Assembly: GCA_041390825.1 (NCBI GenBank)
Contig: JAWKPF010000017.1
Span: forward strand, 1 to 64,000
Length of the DNA stretch: 64,000 nt
Origin: Thermomicrobiales bacterium
GTDB taxonomy: Bacteria; Chloroflexota; Chloroflexia; Thermomicrobiales; UBA6265
Reading direction: 5' to 3'
In this document: piece by piece, positions 56,228 to 64,000 of the stretch
Position numbering within the stretch: position 1 is the first letter of the stretch
Layout of the letters: every line of letters begins with the position of its first letter
Translations under genes and position numbers: made by a program
The notes under the pieces: model-generated
Databases searched by the model: none
The model's input: the letters and a program-made list of their open reading frames with translations, nothing else
Told to the model about the DNA's origin: nothing

Positions 56228-57679
56228 GTGATTCCCGAGGAATCGTTCGATTTGTGGAGCATGCTGGATGACAAGCCGCATGAAGAATGCGGGGTCTTCG
56301 GCATCTACGGTCCCGGAGAGGATGTGGCGCGCATCACCTTCTTCGGGCTCTACGCCTTGCAGCATCGCGGGCAAGAAAGCGCCGGCATCGCAACCAGCGA
56401 TGGCCATGCCATTCATCGCCGCACGCATCTGGGGTTGGTGAGCCAGGCGTTTACAGAGAACGATCTCGCGGTGCTGCCTGGCTTCGCTGCCGTTGGGCAT
56501 ACGCGATACTCCACCACCGGCCAGAGCAGCGAACGCAACGCTGGCCCAATGCTGACCGAAAGCCCGCAAGGACCCATCGCTGTCGGGCACAACGGCAACA
56601 TCGTGAACGCGTTCGCGCTTCGAGATGAGCTCGAGGCGCGTGGAGAGCGATTCGTCACCACCACCGACAGCGAAGTGCTCGCGCGCCTGATCGCGCTAGC
56701 ACCGGGCGAAGACATGGTGATGAAACTGCGGCAAGCGATGCCCCGGTTGAATGGCGCATACAGCCTCGTGATCCTCACGAAAGACAAGCTCTACGCTGTT
56801 CGCGACCCGAAAGGCGTGCGACCACTCTGTCTCGGCAGGTTGGGCGGGAACTGGGTCGTCGCGTCAGAGAGTTGCGCGTTGATGACCGTTGGCGCGGAAT
56901 TCGTACGCGAGGTCGAACCGGGCGAGATCGTGCAGATCGATGCAGATGGCATGCAGTCGTTTCGACCGCAAGAGCAAGTCAAGCACGCCACCTGCCTGTT
57001 CGAGCTCATCTACTTTGCCCGTCCGGACAGCACGCTGCTCGATCAACGTTTGCACCTGGTGCGCCAACGAATGGGTGCGGTTCTCTCGGAGGAGCATCCA
57101 GTCGAAGCCGACGTCGTTGTCGGGTTGCCCGATTCCGCCACCCCTGCCGCCATCGGTTACGCCAAGCAATCCGGCATTCCGTACGGCGAGGGCTTGATCA
57201 AGAACCGCTATATCGGCCGGACGTTCATTCAGCCTGACCAGCGCTTGCGCGATATCGGCGTCTCGCTCAAGTTCAATGCATTGCCCGAGGTGCTCGAAGG
57301 CAAGCGGGTGGTGCTGGTCGACGACACGATCGTGCGCGGGACCACCAGCCGGCCAATCGTCAATCTGCTCCGCAGCGCTGGCGCCAGGGAAGTCCACATG
57401 CGGGTGCATGCGCCGCCAATGATGTGGCCGTGCTATCTGGGTGTCGACCTTGCGCGGCGAGAGGAGCTCATCGCGGCGCGCATGACCGTCGAGGAGATTG
57501 GCAAGCACATCGGCGCTGACTCGATTGGGTATCTTTCCCTCGAAGGACTCCTGCGGGCGATCGATGCGCCCGGGGGAGGCTTCTGCACCGGCTGTCTGAC
57601 GGGGAACTATCCGATACCGGTGCAGCTCGAAATGGATATGAACAAGCTGGTACTCGAGCGAGAAGCACTTCTGGCCTGA
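56228..57679 (+). CDS. purF: Amidophosphoribosyltransferase
   Basis: First committed step of purine synthesis, turning PRPP and glutamine into phosphoribosylamine. 483 residues, intact. A short propeptide of 20 residues precedes the class II glutaminase Cys21 (EECGVFGIYG), as in the B. subtilis-like processed subtype. Further blocks are QHRGQESAG, GHTRYSTTG, GHNGNIVNA and the PRPP site VVLVDDTIVRGTTS. Cys residues in HATCLFE and FCTGCLTGNYP are placed like the Fe-S cluster ligands of that subtype. The GTG at 56228 is chosen; the frame upstream overlaps purL. Confidence 0.95.
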   Translation: MIPEESFDLWSMLDDKPHEECGVFGIYGPGEDVARITFFGLYALQHRGQESAGIATSDGHAIHRRTHLGLVSQAFTENDLAVLPGFAAVGHTRYSTTGQSSERNAGPMLTESPQGPIAVGHNGNIVNAFALRDELEARGERFVTTTDSEVLARLIALAPGEDMVMKLRQAMPRLNGAYSLVILTKDKLYAVRDPKGVRPLCLGRLGGNWVVASESCALMTVGAEFVREVEPGEIVQIDADGMQSFRPQEQVKHATCLFELIYFARPDSTLLDQRLHLVRQRMGAVLSEEHPVEADVVVGLPDSATPAAIGYAKQSGIPYGEGLIKNRYIGRTFIQPDQRLRDIGVSLKFNALPEVLEGKRVVLVDDTIVRGTTSRPIVNLLRSAGAREVHMRVHAPPMMWPCYLGVDLARREELIAARMTVEEIGKHIGADSIGYLSLEGLLRAIDAPGGGFCTGCLTGNYPIPVQLEMDMNKLVLEREALLA

Positions 57680-57707
57680 CGCTCCAAAGAGGAAACGGGG
57701 AGATTCG

Positions 57708-58835
57708 TTGACCGAAACCGAAACCGAGGTCTTGTACACGCCGCTTTACGACCGGCATGTGGCGCTTGGCGCGCGGCTGATTCCGTTCGCTGGCTGGATG
57801 ATGCCGGTGCAGTATGCGGGAATCCTTCATGAGCACCGGCTGGTTCGCACCAAGGCTGGTCTTTTCGATCTCGGCCACATGGGCCAGGTCGAGGTGACCG
57901 GACCGGACTCGCTCCCGTTCATGCAATATGTCGCGAGCAACGACATCTCGGTGCTCGAGCCCGGCAAAGCGATCTACGCTCTTCTCACAAATGAAGATGG
58001 CGGCGTGGTGGACGACATCATCGTCTATCGCCCAAACGAAGGGGAGGGCTACTTCGTCTGTGTGAACGCGTCCAACAAGGACAAGGACGTCGCATGGATG
58101 CAGCGATGGGCCGCCGAGCGAGACGACCTGGACGTGACAGTCACGGACATTTCTGACAAGACCGGCATGATCGCAATTCAGGGCCCCGAGTCAGAGGCGA
58201 TCATGGCGCCACTTGTGGCCAACCCAATTTCAAAGCTCGACTACTTCGCCTGGATGCCGAATGCCATCAACGGGATTCCCGTGCGGCTGGCCCGCACCGG
58301 CTACACCGGTGAGGATGGATTCGAGATCTACAGCAGCATCGACGATATCGGCGCCATCTGGGACGCGGTTTACGAAGCCGGCCAGCCGTTTGGTCTCGAG
58401 GCCATCGGACTTGGCGCTCGCGACACGTTGCGGCTCGAAGCACGCATGCCACTCTACGGCAATGAGATGGACGATCAGATCACTCCGCTCGAAGCCGGAC
58501 TCGGCTGGGCCGTAAAGCTGAACAAAGGCGATTTCATCGGTCGCGACAAACTGGTAGCCCAGAAAGAAGCCGGAGTTCCACGCAAGACGATCGGGTTCGT
58601 GATCGAAGTACGCTCTGGCGCGCCACGCTCGCACTGTGAATTGGCTGTGGATGGCAAAGTCGTCGGCCACGTCACGAGCGGCGCGTTTTCGCCCACGCTC
58701 GAGCAAAACATCGGATTGGGCCTTGTCGATGCGGATATCGCCGGTGTTGGCAAGCCAATCGATGTCATCATTCGCGATCGCGCCGTTCCGGCGGTTCAGG
58801 TAAAGACTCCGTTCTATAAGCGCGAGCGAAGCTAG
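57708..58835 (+). CDS. gcvT: Glycine cleavage T protein (aminomethyltransferase)
   Basis: Transfers the methylene unit from the H protein to THF, releasing ammonia. 375 residues with TPLYDRHVALGARLIPFAGWMMPVQY, GLFDLGHMGQVEVTG, FVCVNASNKDKDVAWM, LARTGYTGEDGFEIY, LGARDTLRLEARMPLYGNE and GHVTSGAFSPTLEQNIG. The TTG start has GGGGAG 8 bases upstream. First gene of a gcvT-gcvH-gcvPA run following purF by 28 bp, so glycine-derived one-carbon units may be made together with purines. Confidence 0.96.
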   Translation: MTETETEVLYTPLYDRHVALGARLIPFAGWMMPVQYAGILHEHRLVRTKAGLFDLGHMGQVEVTGPDSLPFMQYVASNDISVLEPGKAIYALLTNEDGGVVDDIIVYRPNEGEGYFVCVNASNKDKDVAWMQRWAAERDDLDVTVTDISDKTGMIAIQGPESEAIMAPLVANPISKLDYFAWMPNAINGIPVRLARTGYTGEDGFEIYSSIDDIGAIWDAVYEAGQPFGLEAIGLGARDTLRLEARMPLYGNEMDDQITPLEAGLGWAVKLNKGDFIGRDKLVAQKEAGVPRKTIGFVIEVRSGAPRSHCELAVDGKVVGHVTSGAFSPTLEQNIGLGLVDADIAGVGKPIDVIIRDRAVPAVQVKTPFYKRERS

Positions 58836-58872
58836 CTCGCTGTCGAAGACACTCGAGGGGAGAAGAAAAATC

Positions 58873-59265
58873 GTGTCATCACCTGCCGATCTCAAATACT
58901 CCAAGTCGCACGAATGGGTGCGAGTCGATGGCGATGTTGCCACCATTGGTCTCGCCGATCATGCGCAAAGTGAACTTGGCGACATCACCTACCTCGAGTT
59001 GCCAGACGTCGGCGACACCGTCACGGCGGGAGAGCCGCTGGGTGTCGTGGAATCGGTCAAGGCTGCGTCCGACATCTATGCCCCGGTCGGCGGCGAGGTG
59101 ATCGAGCGCAACGAGAATGCCGTGAACGCGCCGGAACTGGTCAATCAGTCCCCGTTCGGAGACGCCTGGCTCATCAAGGTCAAGGTGGCCGATGCCGCCG
59201 ATCTCGACGCGCTGATGGATGCCATCGCCTATGACGAGTTCCTCGAAAGCGAAGCCGGGCACTAG
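58873..59265 (+). CDS. gcvH: Glycine cleavage H protein
   Basis: Lipoyl carrier that shuttles the aminomethyl group between P, T and L proteins. 130 residues; the lipoyl-lysine is Lys63 in LGVVESVKAASDIYAPV. SHEWVRVDGDVATIGLADHAQSELGDI is the family N-terminus. GTG start with GAGGGGAGAAG upstream. Lies 37 bp after gcvT. Confidence 0.97.
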   Translation: MSSPADLKYSKSHEWVRVDGDVATIGLADHAQSELGDITYLELPDVGDTVTAGEPLGVVESVKAASDIYAPVGGEVIERNENAVNAPELVNQSPFGDAWLIKVKVADAADLDALMDAIAYDEFLESEAGH

Positions 59266-59388
59266 TTCTTCCTGGAAGGGATCAGGCGGGACCGAGCATC
59301 GGTGAATCGCTGACTGCTCGAGCGCATCGCCGCCATCAGTTGGGTAGTTTTTTCGTACGCATCGTTCAGCAAAAGGATCGAGAACCAC

Positions 59389-60738
59389 ATGGCCTTCAAT
59401 CCTCACACGGCTGAGGACCGCAGCGAAATGCTCGCGGTGATCGGAATCGACGATCTCTCCGAGCTCTTCGAGCCAATTCCGGCAGACGTGCGACGCCCGA
59501 CGCTCGATCTCCCCCCACGGCTGACCGAGATGGAGGCAGCGGCCTATCTCGACAGACTCGCGGCGAAGAACCTGATTCCCAACGGAGCCGATTCATTCCT
59601 GGGCGCCGGCTCATACCGGCACTACTCCCCGGCTGCCGTTTCGCAGCTGCTGTTGCGCGGTGAGCTGTTCACGGCCTACACGCCCTACCAGCCAGAAGTC
59701 GCGCAGGGAACGTTGCAGATCATCTATGAGTTCCAGTCGCTGATTGCCGCCCTCTTCGACATGGATGTGGCAAACGCATCGATGTACGACGGCGCCACTG
59801 CCCTGGCCGAAGCAGTGCACATGGCGGTGACTGCCGCCAAGAAGAAGGACAAGGTCCTCATCAGCGGCACGATCCACCCAAACTATCTCGAGGTGATCGA
59901 AAGCTATTCGGCCGGTGCCACCTTTGAGATGGCTACGCTGCCACTGCCATCGAATGGACTGGCGACCACCGCAGCGGAGATCTCCGCTGCGATCGATGAA
60001 AACACCGCCGCGGTCGTTGTCCAGTATCCGAACTTCTTTGGGACGATCGAAGACCTGGCAGCGATATCCCAGGCCGTGCACGATGCCGGAGCCTATCTCA
60101 TCGTGGCGACCTATCCCGTCCCCTTGTCGCTGCTCAAGCCACCGGGCGCATTCGATGCCGATTTCGTGACCGCCGAGGGGCAGTCGCTCGGTGTGGCGCA
60201 GAGTTTCGGAGGCCCATACGTCGGTTTGCTCGCGACGAAACAGGAATTCGTGCGGCAGTTGCCTGGACGGCTGGTGGGAATGACCACCGATTCGGAAGGC
60301 AAGCGCGGGTATGTGCTGGCATTGCAGACACGCGAGCAGCATATCCGTCGTGAGAAGGCCACCAGCAATATCTGCACCAACCAGGGCTTGATGGCAACTG
60401 CGGCGACGATCTACATGTCGTTGCTCGGCCCGGAGGGCTTCCGGGAGATCGGCCGGGCGTCGTACAACAATGCCCACTATCTGGCGGATCGGCTTGCAAA
60501 GATTCCGGGTGTTTCGATTGCCAACGGTGGCGAGTTCTTCAATGAGTTCACCCTGACGACTCCGGTTCCGGCGGCCGTCATCAACGCGGCTCTGTTGGAG
60601 GCAGGAATCATCGGCGGATACGACCTGGGCAATGTCGATGAGTCGCTGGTGAATTCGCTCCTCATCGCGACCACCGAGCTCACATCGATCGATGGCATGG
60701 ACCGGTTCGTCGAAATCGTTGGGTCGGTCGTCGTCTGA
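59389..60738 (+). CDS. gcvPA: Glycine dehydrogenase (decarboxylating) subunit 1
   Basis: First half of the split P protein, which decarboxylates glycine onto the H protein. 449 residues with FLGAGSYRHYSPAAV, FTAYTPYQPEVAQGTLQIIYEFQSLIAALFDMDVANASMYDG and REQHIRREKATSNICTNQGL. The PLP-binding lysine belongs to subunit 2, which is not encoded after it: a terminator and der follow. gcvPB must lie elsewhere. ATG start, 123 bp after gcvH. Confidence 0.95.
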   Translation: MAFNPHTAEDRSEMLAVIGIDDLSELFEPIPADVRRPTLDLPPRLTEMEAAAYLDRLAAKNLIPNGADSFLGAGSYRHYSPAAVSQLLLRGELFTAYTPYQPEVAQGTLQIIYEFQSLIAALFDMDVANASMYDGATALAEAVHMAVTAAKKKDKVLISGTIHPNYLEVIESYSAGATFEMATLPLPSNGLATTAAEISAAIDENTAAVVVQYPNFFGTIEDLAAISQAVHDAGAYLIVATYPVPLSLLKPPGAFDADFVTAEGQSLGVAQSFGGPYVGLLATKQEFVRQLPGRLVGMTTDSEGKRGYVLALQTREQHIRREKATSNICTNQGLMATAATIYMSLLGPEGFREIGRASYNNAHYLADRLAKIPGVSIANGGEFFNEFTLTTPVPAAVINAALLEAGIIGGYDLGNVDESLVNSLLIATTELTSIDGMDRFVEIVGSVVV

Positions 60739-60773
60739 TCTCGGCAGGACCGTGACGTATACTTCCGGCGCTG

Positions 60774-60799
60774 CCGGCCACGTGGAGGCCGGTCTTTTT
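60774..60799 (+). terminator. Rho-independent terminator after gcvPA
   Basis: CCGGCC-N7-GGCCGG followed by TCTTTTT, 36 bases after the gcvPA stop. It closes the purine-glycine cleavage run before der. Confidence 0.85.
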
Positions 60800-60880
60800 G
60801 ATATGTCGCGATGTTGTGGGGCGCGCGCCGATTTCGGCCGCGAACCGGCGGCTTCGAGAACGAAGTCGAGGTAAGTGACC

Positions 60881-62224
60881 GTGGCCAAGCCAATCGTAGC
60901 CATCGTCGGCCGTCCAAACGTCGGCAAGTCCGCGCTGTTCAACCGCCTGATTGGCGAGCGGGTTGCCATTGTCGAGGACGAGCCGGGCACCACGCGCGAC
61001 CGTGTCTACGGCACTACCGACTGGCGCGGACTCGAGTTCACGCTCGTCGACACCGGCGGATTGCAGGACGAAGAGGAGATCGAAGCGTCGAGCGTTGCGG
61101 AAATCGCTCGCCGCACCCGCGATCAGGCTCGCAGTGCAATCTCCGAAGCTGATGTCATCGTCTTCATGGTCGACTCCAAGAACGGTCTCACCTCAGGTGA
61201 CTATGAGGTGGCGGATCTGCTACGCCGCACCGACAAGCCGACGATTCTCGGCGCGAACAAAGCCGACAACCTCGAGCGGCGCGATTCGGTCTTCGAGTTC
61301 TACGAGCTCGGTCTTGGAGAGCCAATCGCGCTGTCAGCGCTCCATGGAACGGGAACTGGCGATCTGCTCGATGCCATCGTCGAAGCGCTGCCGCATTCTG
61401 ACGAGGACGAGATCGAGTTCGAAGGCCCGAACATCGCCATCGTGGGACGTCCAAATGTTGGCAAGAGCCGCCTGGTGAACGCGCTCCTCGGCCAGGAACG
61501 CGCAATCGTGAGTGATGTCCCTGGCACCACACGAGATTCGCTCGACACCCACCTCGAGTGGAATGGATCGCCAGTCACCTTGATCGACACGGCCGGAATT
61601 CGTCGTCGGGGCCGCGTCGAGACTGGCATCGAGCAGTACAGCGTGCTGCGTTCGATGCGGGCCATCGACCGGTCGGACGTCGTCCTGATGGTGGTCGATG
61701 CGACCGAGCCCTTCACCGCGCAGGATCTGCACATCGCCGGGTACGTCGAAGAGCAGAAGAAGGGTATCGTCGTCGTCGTCAATAAGTGGGACCTGATCGA
61801 AAAGGACACCTACACGATGGACGAGTACCACGCGTTGGCGGCCAAAGAGCTCGTCTTCGTGCCATACGCGCCCATAGCGTTCATTTCTGCGAAATATGGG
61901 CAGCGAGTCCACCAGGTGCTCGATCTCGCGCTGGAGGTCGTCAAGGAGCGCAAGAAGCGCATTCCTACCGCGGCCCTGAACAAGATGCTGCGAGAAGCAG
62001 TGGCCAATCATCCGCCGTCGAGCAAGTCCGGCAAGCCAATCAAGTTCTACTACGGGACGCAGGTGGATATCGAACCGCCCAGGTTCGTCTTCTTCTGCTC
62101 AGATCCGAAGGCGATTCACTTCAGCTACCGGCGGTACATCGAGAACCAGCTCCGTGAACAGTTCTCGTTCACCGGAACCCCAATCCGGATCAGTTTCCGC
62201 GGCCGCGATGATGCCGATCTGTAA
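60881..62224 (+). CDS. der: GTPase Der (EngA), 50S ribosome assembly
   Basis: Double GTPase needed for large-subunit assembly. 447 residues with two G domains: GRPNVGKSALFN, DTGG and NKAD in the first, GRPNVGKSRLVN, DTAG and NKWD in the second. A C-terminal KH-like domain ends SFTGTPIRISFRGR. The GTG at 60881 is preferred because GAGGT lies 8 bases before it; another GTG at 60875 is too close to that site. Intact. Confidence 0.96.
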   Translation: MAKPIVAIVGRPNVGKSALFNRLIGERVAIVEDEPGTTRDRVYGTTDWRGLEFTLVDTGGLQDEEEIEASSVAEIARRTRDQARSAISEADVIVFMVDSKNGLTSGDYEVADLLRRTDKPTILGANKADNLERRDSVFEFYELGLGEPIALSALHGTGTGDLLDAIVEALPHSDEDEIEFEGPNIAIVGRPNVGKSRLVNALLGQERAIVSDVPGTTRDSLDTHLEWNGSPVTLIDTAGIRRRGRVETGIEQYSVLRSMRAIDRSDVVLMVVDATEPFTAQDLHIAGYVEEQKKGIVVVVNKWDLIEKDTYTMDEYHALAAKELVFVPYAPIAFISAKYGQRVHQVLDLALEVVKERKKRIPTAALNKMLREAVANHPPSSKSGKPIKFYYGTQVDIEPPRFVFFCSDPKAIHFSYRRYIENQLREQFSFTGTPIRISFRGRDDADL

Positions 62225-62343
62225 CCTCGAGCTCAGAGTCCCCTGACCATTTCGCCCGGCCGCCGATCCCCAGAAACACGACTCGAACGGCCGCCGGGAG
62301 AGCTGTTACCGTTGGGCTTGCCGGGCAGATCTGCCTACGCTTC

Positions 62344-63324
62344 TCAGGACGGGTATCCATCCGGATAGCGCTGCATCCAGTCCCAGGCACTGCCGATCAT
62401 CTGGTCGAGTGTCGATCGATGCGGATTCCAGCCGAGTTCTCGGCGCGCTCGCTCGGCATCGGCGATCAGAATCGGCGGATCGCCGGCTCGGCGCCCATGA
62501 TAGTTTCGCGGCACGGGCTTGTCGGTCACCGCTTCGACCGCGTCGATCACCTGCGCCACGCTCGCGCCGTTGGTCGTGCCGAGATTGAACGGCCCGGACA
62601 CATCATCGATGTGGTCGAGGCCAAGAATGTGCGCATCGATCAGGTCCTCGACATGCACGTAGTCGCGGATCGCTGTGCCATCGGGAGTGGGATAGTCGGT
62701 GCCAAAAACATCGAGTGGTGGACGGCGCCCGGCCACCGCCATGAGCGCATTCGGGATCAGATGGGTCTCCGGCCGATGGTCCTCGCCATGCTTCTTGGTT
62801 GCCCCGGCAACATTGAAATACCGGAATGCGATCCAGCGGGTAGCGTACGCGGTTGCGTACGCTTCGAGCATCTGCTCGAACATCAGCTTGGACAGGCCAT
62901 ATGGGGAGACTGGCTGCTTGGCTGTAGTTTCGAGAATCGGGATTTCGGCTGGTGCTCCGTAAACAGCCGCGGTCGATGAGATGATGAAACGATTCACACC
63001 GGCCGCGCGAGCTGCCTCCAGCAAGTTGTAACCGCCAACCATGTTGATGCCGTAGTAGAGATCGGGTTTGGCAACCGACTCGGGAACGATCGTGGCAGCA
63101 GCGAAGTGCATCACGGCATCGGGCCGTGCATCCGCCACAATTGCGTTCAGTTCGGCGGCATTGCGCAGATCGCCCTTGACGACGGTGGCCGCCGGTTCGA
63201 TCGACGCCGGCTGACCGGTGCGCATGTTGTCCAGCACAACCACCTCGTGGCCCGCGTCGATCAGCTTTTCCACACCGACACTGCCGATATATCCGGCTCC
63301 TCCGGTCACGAACACGCGCATCAT
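62344..63324 (-). CDS. galE: UDP-glucose 4-epimerase
   Basis: Interconverts UDP-glucose and UDP-galactose. 326 residues of the extended SDR type: NAD motif TGGAGYIGS, VVLDNMRTGQ, the HFAAATIVPESV block, catalytic SSTAAVYG and YGLSK, then RYFNVAGA and PDGTAIRDYVHVEDL. Two adjacent ATG codons at 63324 and 63321 follow GGAGAG; the second has the better spacing. Divergent from glyA. Related sugar epimerases cannot be fully excluded, but the RDYVHV block favours GalE. Confidence 0.92.
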   Translation of the reverse strand: MMRVFVTGGAGYIGSVGVEKLIDAGHEVVVLDNMRTGQPASIEPAATVVKGDLRNAAELNAIVADARPDAVMHFAAATIVPESVAKPDLYYGINMVGGYNLLEAARAAGVNRFIISSTAAVYGAPAEIPILETTAKQPVSPYGLSKLMFEQMLEAYATAYATRWIAFRYFNVAGATKKHGEDHRPETHLIPNALMAVAGRRPPLDVFGTDYPTPDGTAIRDYVHVEDLIDAHILGLDHIDDVSGPFNLGTTNGASVAQVIDAVEAVTDKPVPRNYHGRRAGDPPILIADAERARRELGWNPHRSTLDQMIGSAWDWMQRYPDGYPS

Positions 63325-63381
63325 CTCTCCATTCGATCGTCAGGCCGCGCTCTACGCAAACGCGGAGCGCCGAAAGCCCGA

Positions 63382-63390
63382 TGGTACAAT
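63382..63390 (+). promoter_or_regulatory. Extended -10 promoter of glyA
   Basis: TGGTACAAT (TGn plus TACAAT) lies 56 bases before the glyA ATG. No good -35 is seen, as is usual for extended -10 promoters. Confidence 0.4.
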
Positions 63391-63445
63391 GCACTCGCCC
63401 GAATCTGCTTTCCCCTGGTTCGATCGACTACCCTGAAAGGCGCTC

Positions 63446-64000
63446 ATGGTTACTACCGCAATCGATGTGCTGGCCGCTGACCCTGAAGTCGCAGACGCAA
63501 TCCGTCATGAAGAGGAACGTCAGCGTCATGGCATCGAACTGATCGCCTCTGAGAACTTCGTCTCTGCCGCCGTGCTGCGAGCTGTCGGCAGCGTCCTTAC
63601 CAACAAGTACGCGGAGGGATATCCCGGGAAGCGCTATTACGGCGGTTGCGAGTATGTCGACGTCGTCGAAACGCTGGCCATCGAGCGGGCACAGGAACTG
63701 TTCGGCGCCGAACACATCAACGTGCAGCCGCATTCCGGCGCGAACGCCAACCTGGGCGCATATCTGGCGCTAATCGATCCAGGAGACAAGATCCTCGGGC
63801 TCAGCCTGGCGGAGGGTGGCCACCTCACGCATGGGCTCGCCGTGAACTTCTCCGGAAGGCTCTTCGATGCCCATTTCTATGGCGTCGACCAGGAGACCGG
63901 ATTGATCGACTATGACGTTGTGGAAGCGCGCGCCAAGGAGGTTCGCCCACGGGCGATTATTGCTGGCGCCAGCGCGTACAGTCGTGCGCTCGACTACAGG
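63446..64000 (+). CDS. glyA: Serine hydroxymethyltransferase, C-terminus cut by window edge
   Basis: Makes glycine and 5,10-methylene-THF from serine, the main one-carbon supply. 185 residues are visible with no break. LIASENFVSAAVLRAVGSVLTNKYAEGYPGKRYYGG is the strongly conserved substrate and PLP entry block, followed by QPHSGANANLGAYLALI and LAEGGHLTHG. The PLP lysine is beyond the edge. Divergent from galE, close to the gcv genes and to the purine operon, which uses its products. Confidence 0.96.
   Translation, partial: MVTTAIDVLAADPEVADAIRHEEERQRHGIELIASENFVSAAVLRAVGSVLTNKYAEGYPGKRYYGGCEYVDVVETLAIERAQELFGAEHINVQPHSGANANLGAYLALIDPGDKILGLSLAEGGHLTHGLAVNFSGRLFDAHFYGVDQETGLIDYDVVEARAKEVRPRAIIAGASAYSRALDYR

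Overview
The window is high-GC bacterial chromosome carrying ordinary housekeeping genes. The mix suggests a Chloroflexota-like, possibly Thermomicrobia-related, free-living heterotroph: Gram-positive-type LexA boxes (GAAC-N4-GTTC), a Tat-exported sugar-binding protein, frequent GTG/TTG starts, a split GcvP and Rad52-like SOS genes. The lineage is an inference from gene content only. No plasmid, prophage, insertion sequence or CRISPR array was seen.

Layout. 1-8.8 kb: replication and repair genes (dnaG, dgt-like, pcrA/uvrD, tRNA-Gln, recF, dnaN, all minus strand), then a plus-strand SOS-box module with a putative single-strand annealing protein and a 73-aa partner. 8.8-13.1 kb: minus-strand run of TPR protein, Trm112-like zinc protein, ruvB (with a LexA box), queA, HD hydrolase and cyclophilin lipoprotein. 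13.2-14.0 kb: stable RNA cluster tRNA-Thr, tRNA-Leu, rnpB, tRNA-His, tRNA-Arg. 14-16.9 kb: VOC protein, CinA with a degenerate C-terminal domain, ybeY, yqeY, HIT protein. 16.9-21.3 kb: mannonate-dehydratase-like gene divergent from a sugar ABC importer (binding protein plus two permeases, no ATPase), with a palindromic operator candidate between them. 21.3-25 kb: mutM, rpsD, a secreted beta-helix protein, a small membrane protein and a Tat-exported DsrE-like protein. 25-29 kb: Fe-siderophore-type importer with two FecCD permeases and an unusual single-chain double ATPase, followed by a siderophore-interacting protein.

From about 29.05 to 55.6 kb every protein gene has its reading frame broken several times, including genes the cell cannot lose (dnaE, ftsH, tilS, folD, glmS, purBCSQL), and two tRNAs there have inserted or missing bases. 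The protein homology continues seamlessly across the breaks. This reads as a tract of uncorrected indel errors in the assembly, not gene decay. The type 'pseudogene' is used below only to say that the frame is broken in this sequence; most of these genes are probably intact in the organism. End points in this tract are approximate. It holds a siderophore-interacting protein, PPOX proteins, proline iminopeptidase, argG, two AhpD-like proteins, PrsW, ftsH-hpt-tilS, folD, an XRE regulator, dnaE, a Mur-ligase-like protein, rdgB-tatD-glmS, and a purine operon.

The sequence is clean again from about 55.6 kb: end of purL, purF, gcvT-gcvH-gcvPA, der, galE and the start of glyA. The purB-C-S-Q-L-F genes run into glycine cleavage genes, with glyA and folD nearby, so the right half groups purine synthesis with the one-carbon and glycine supply it uses.
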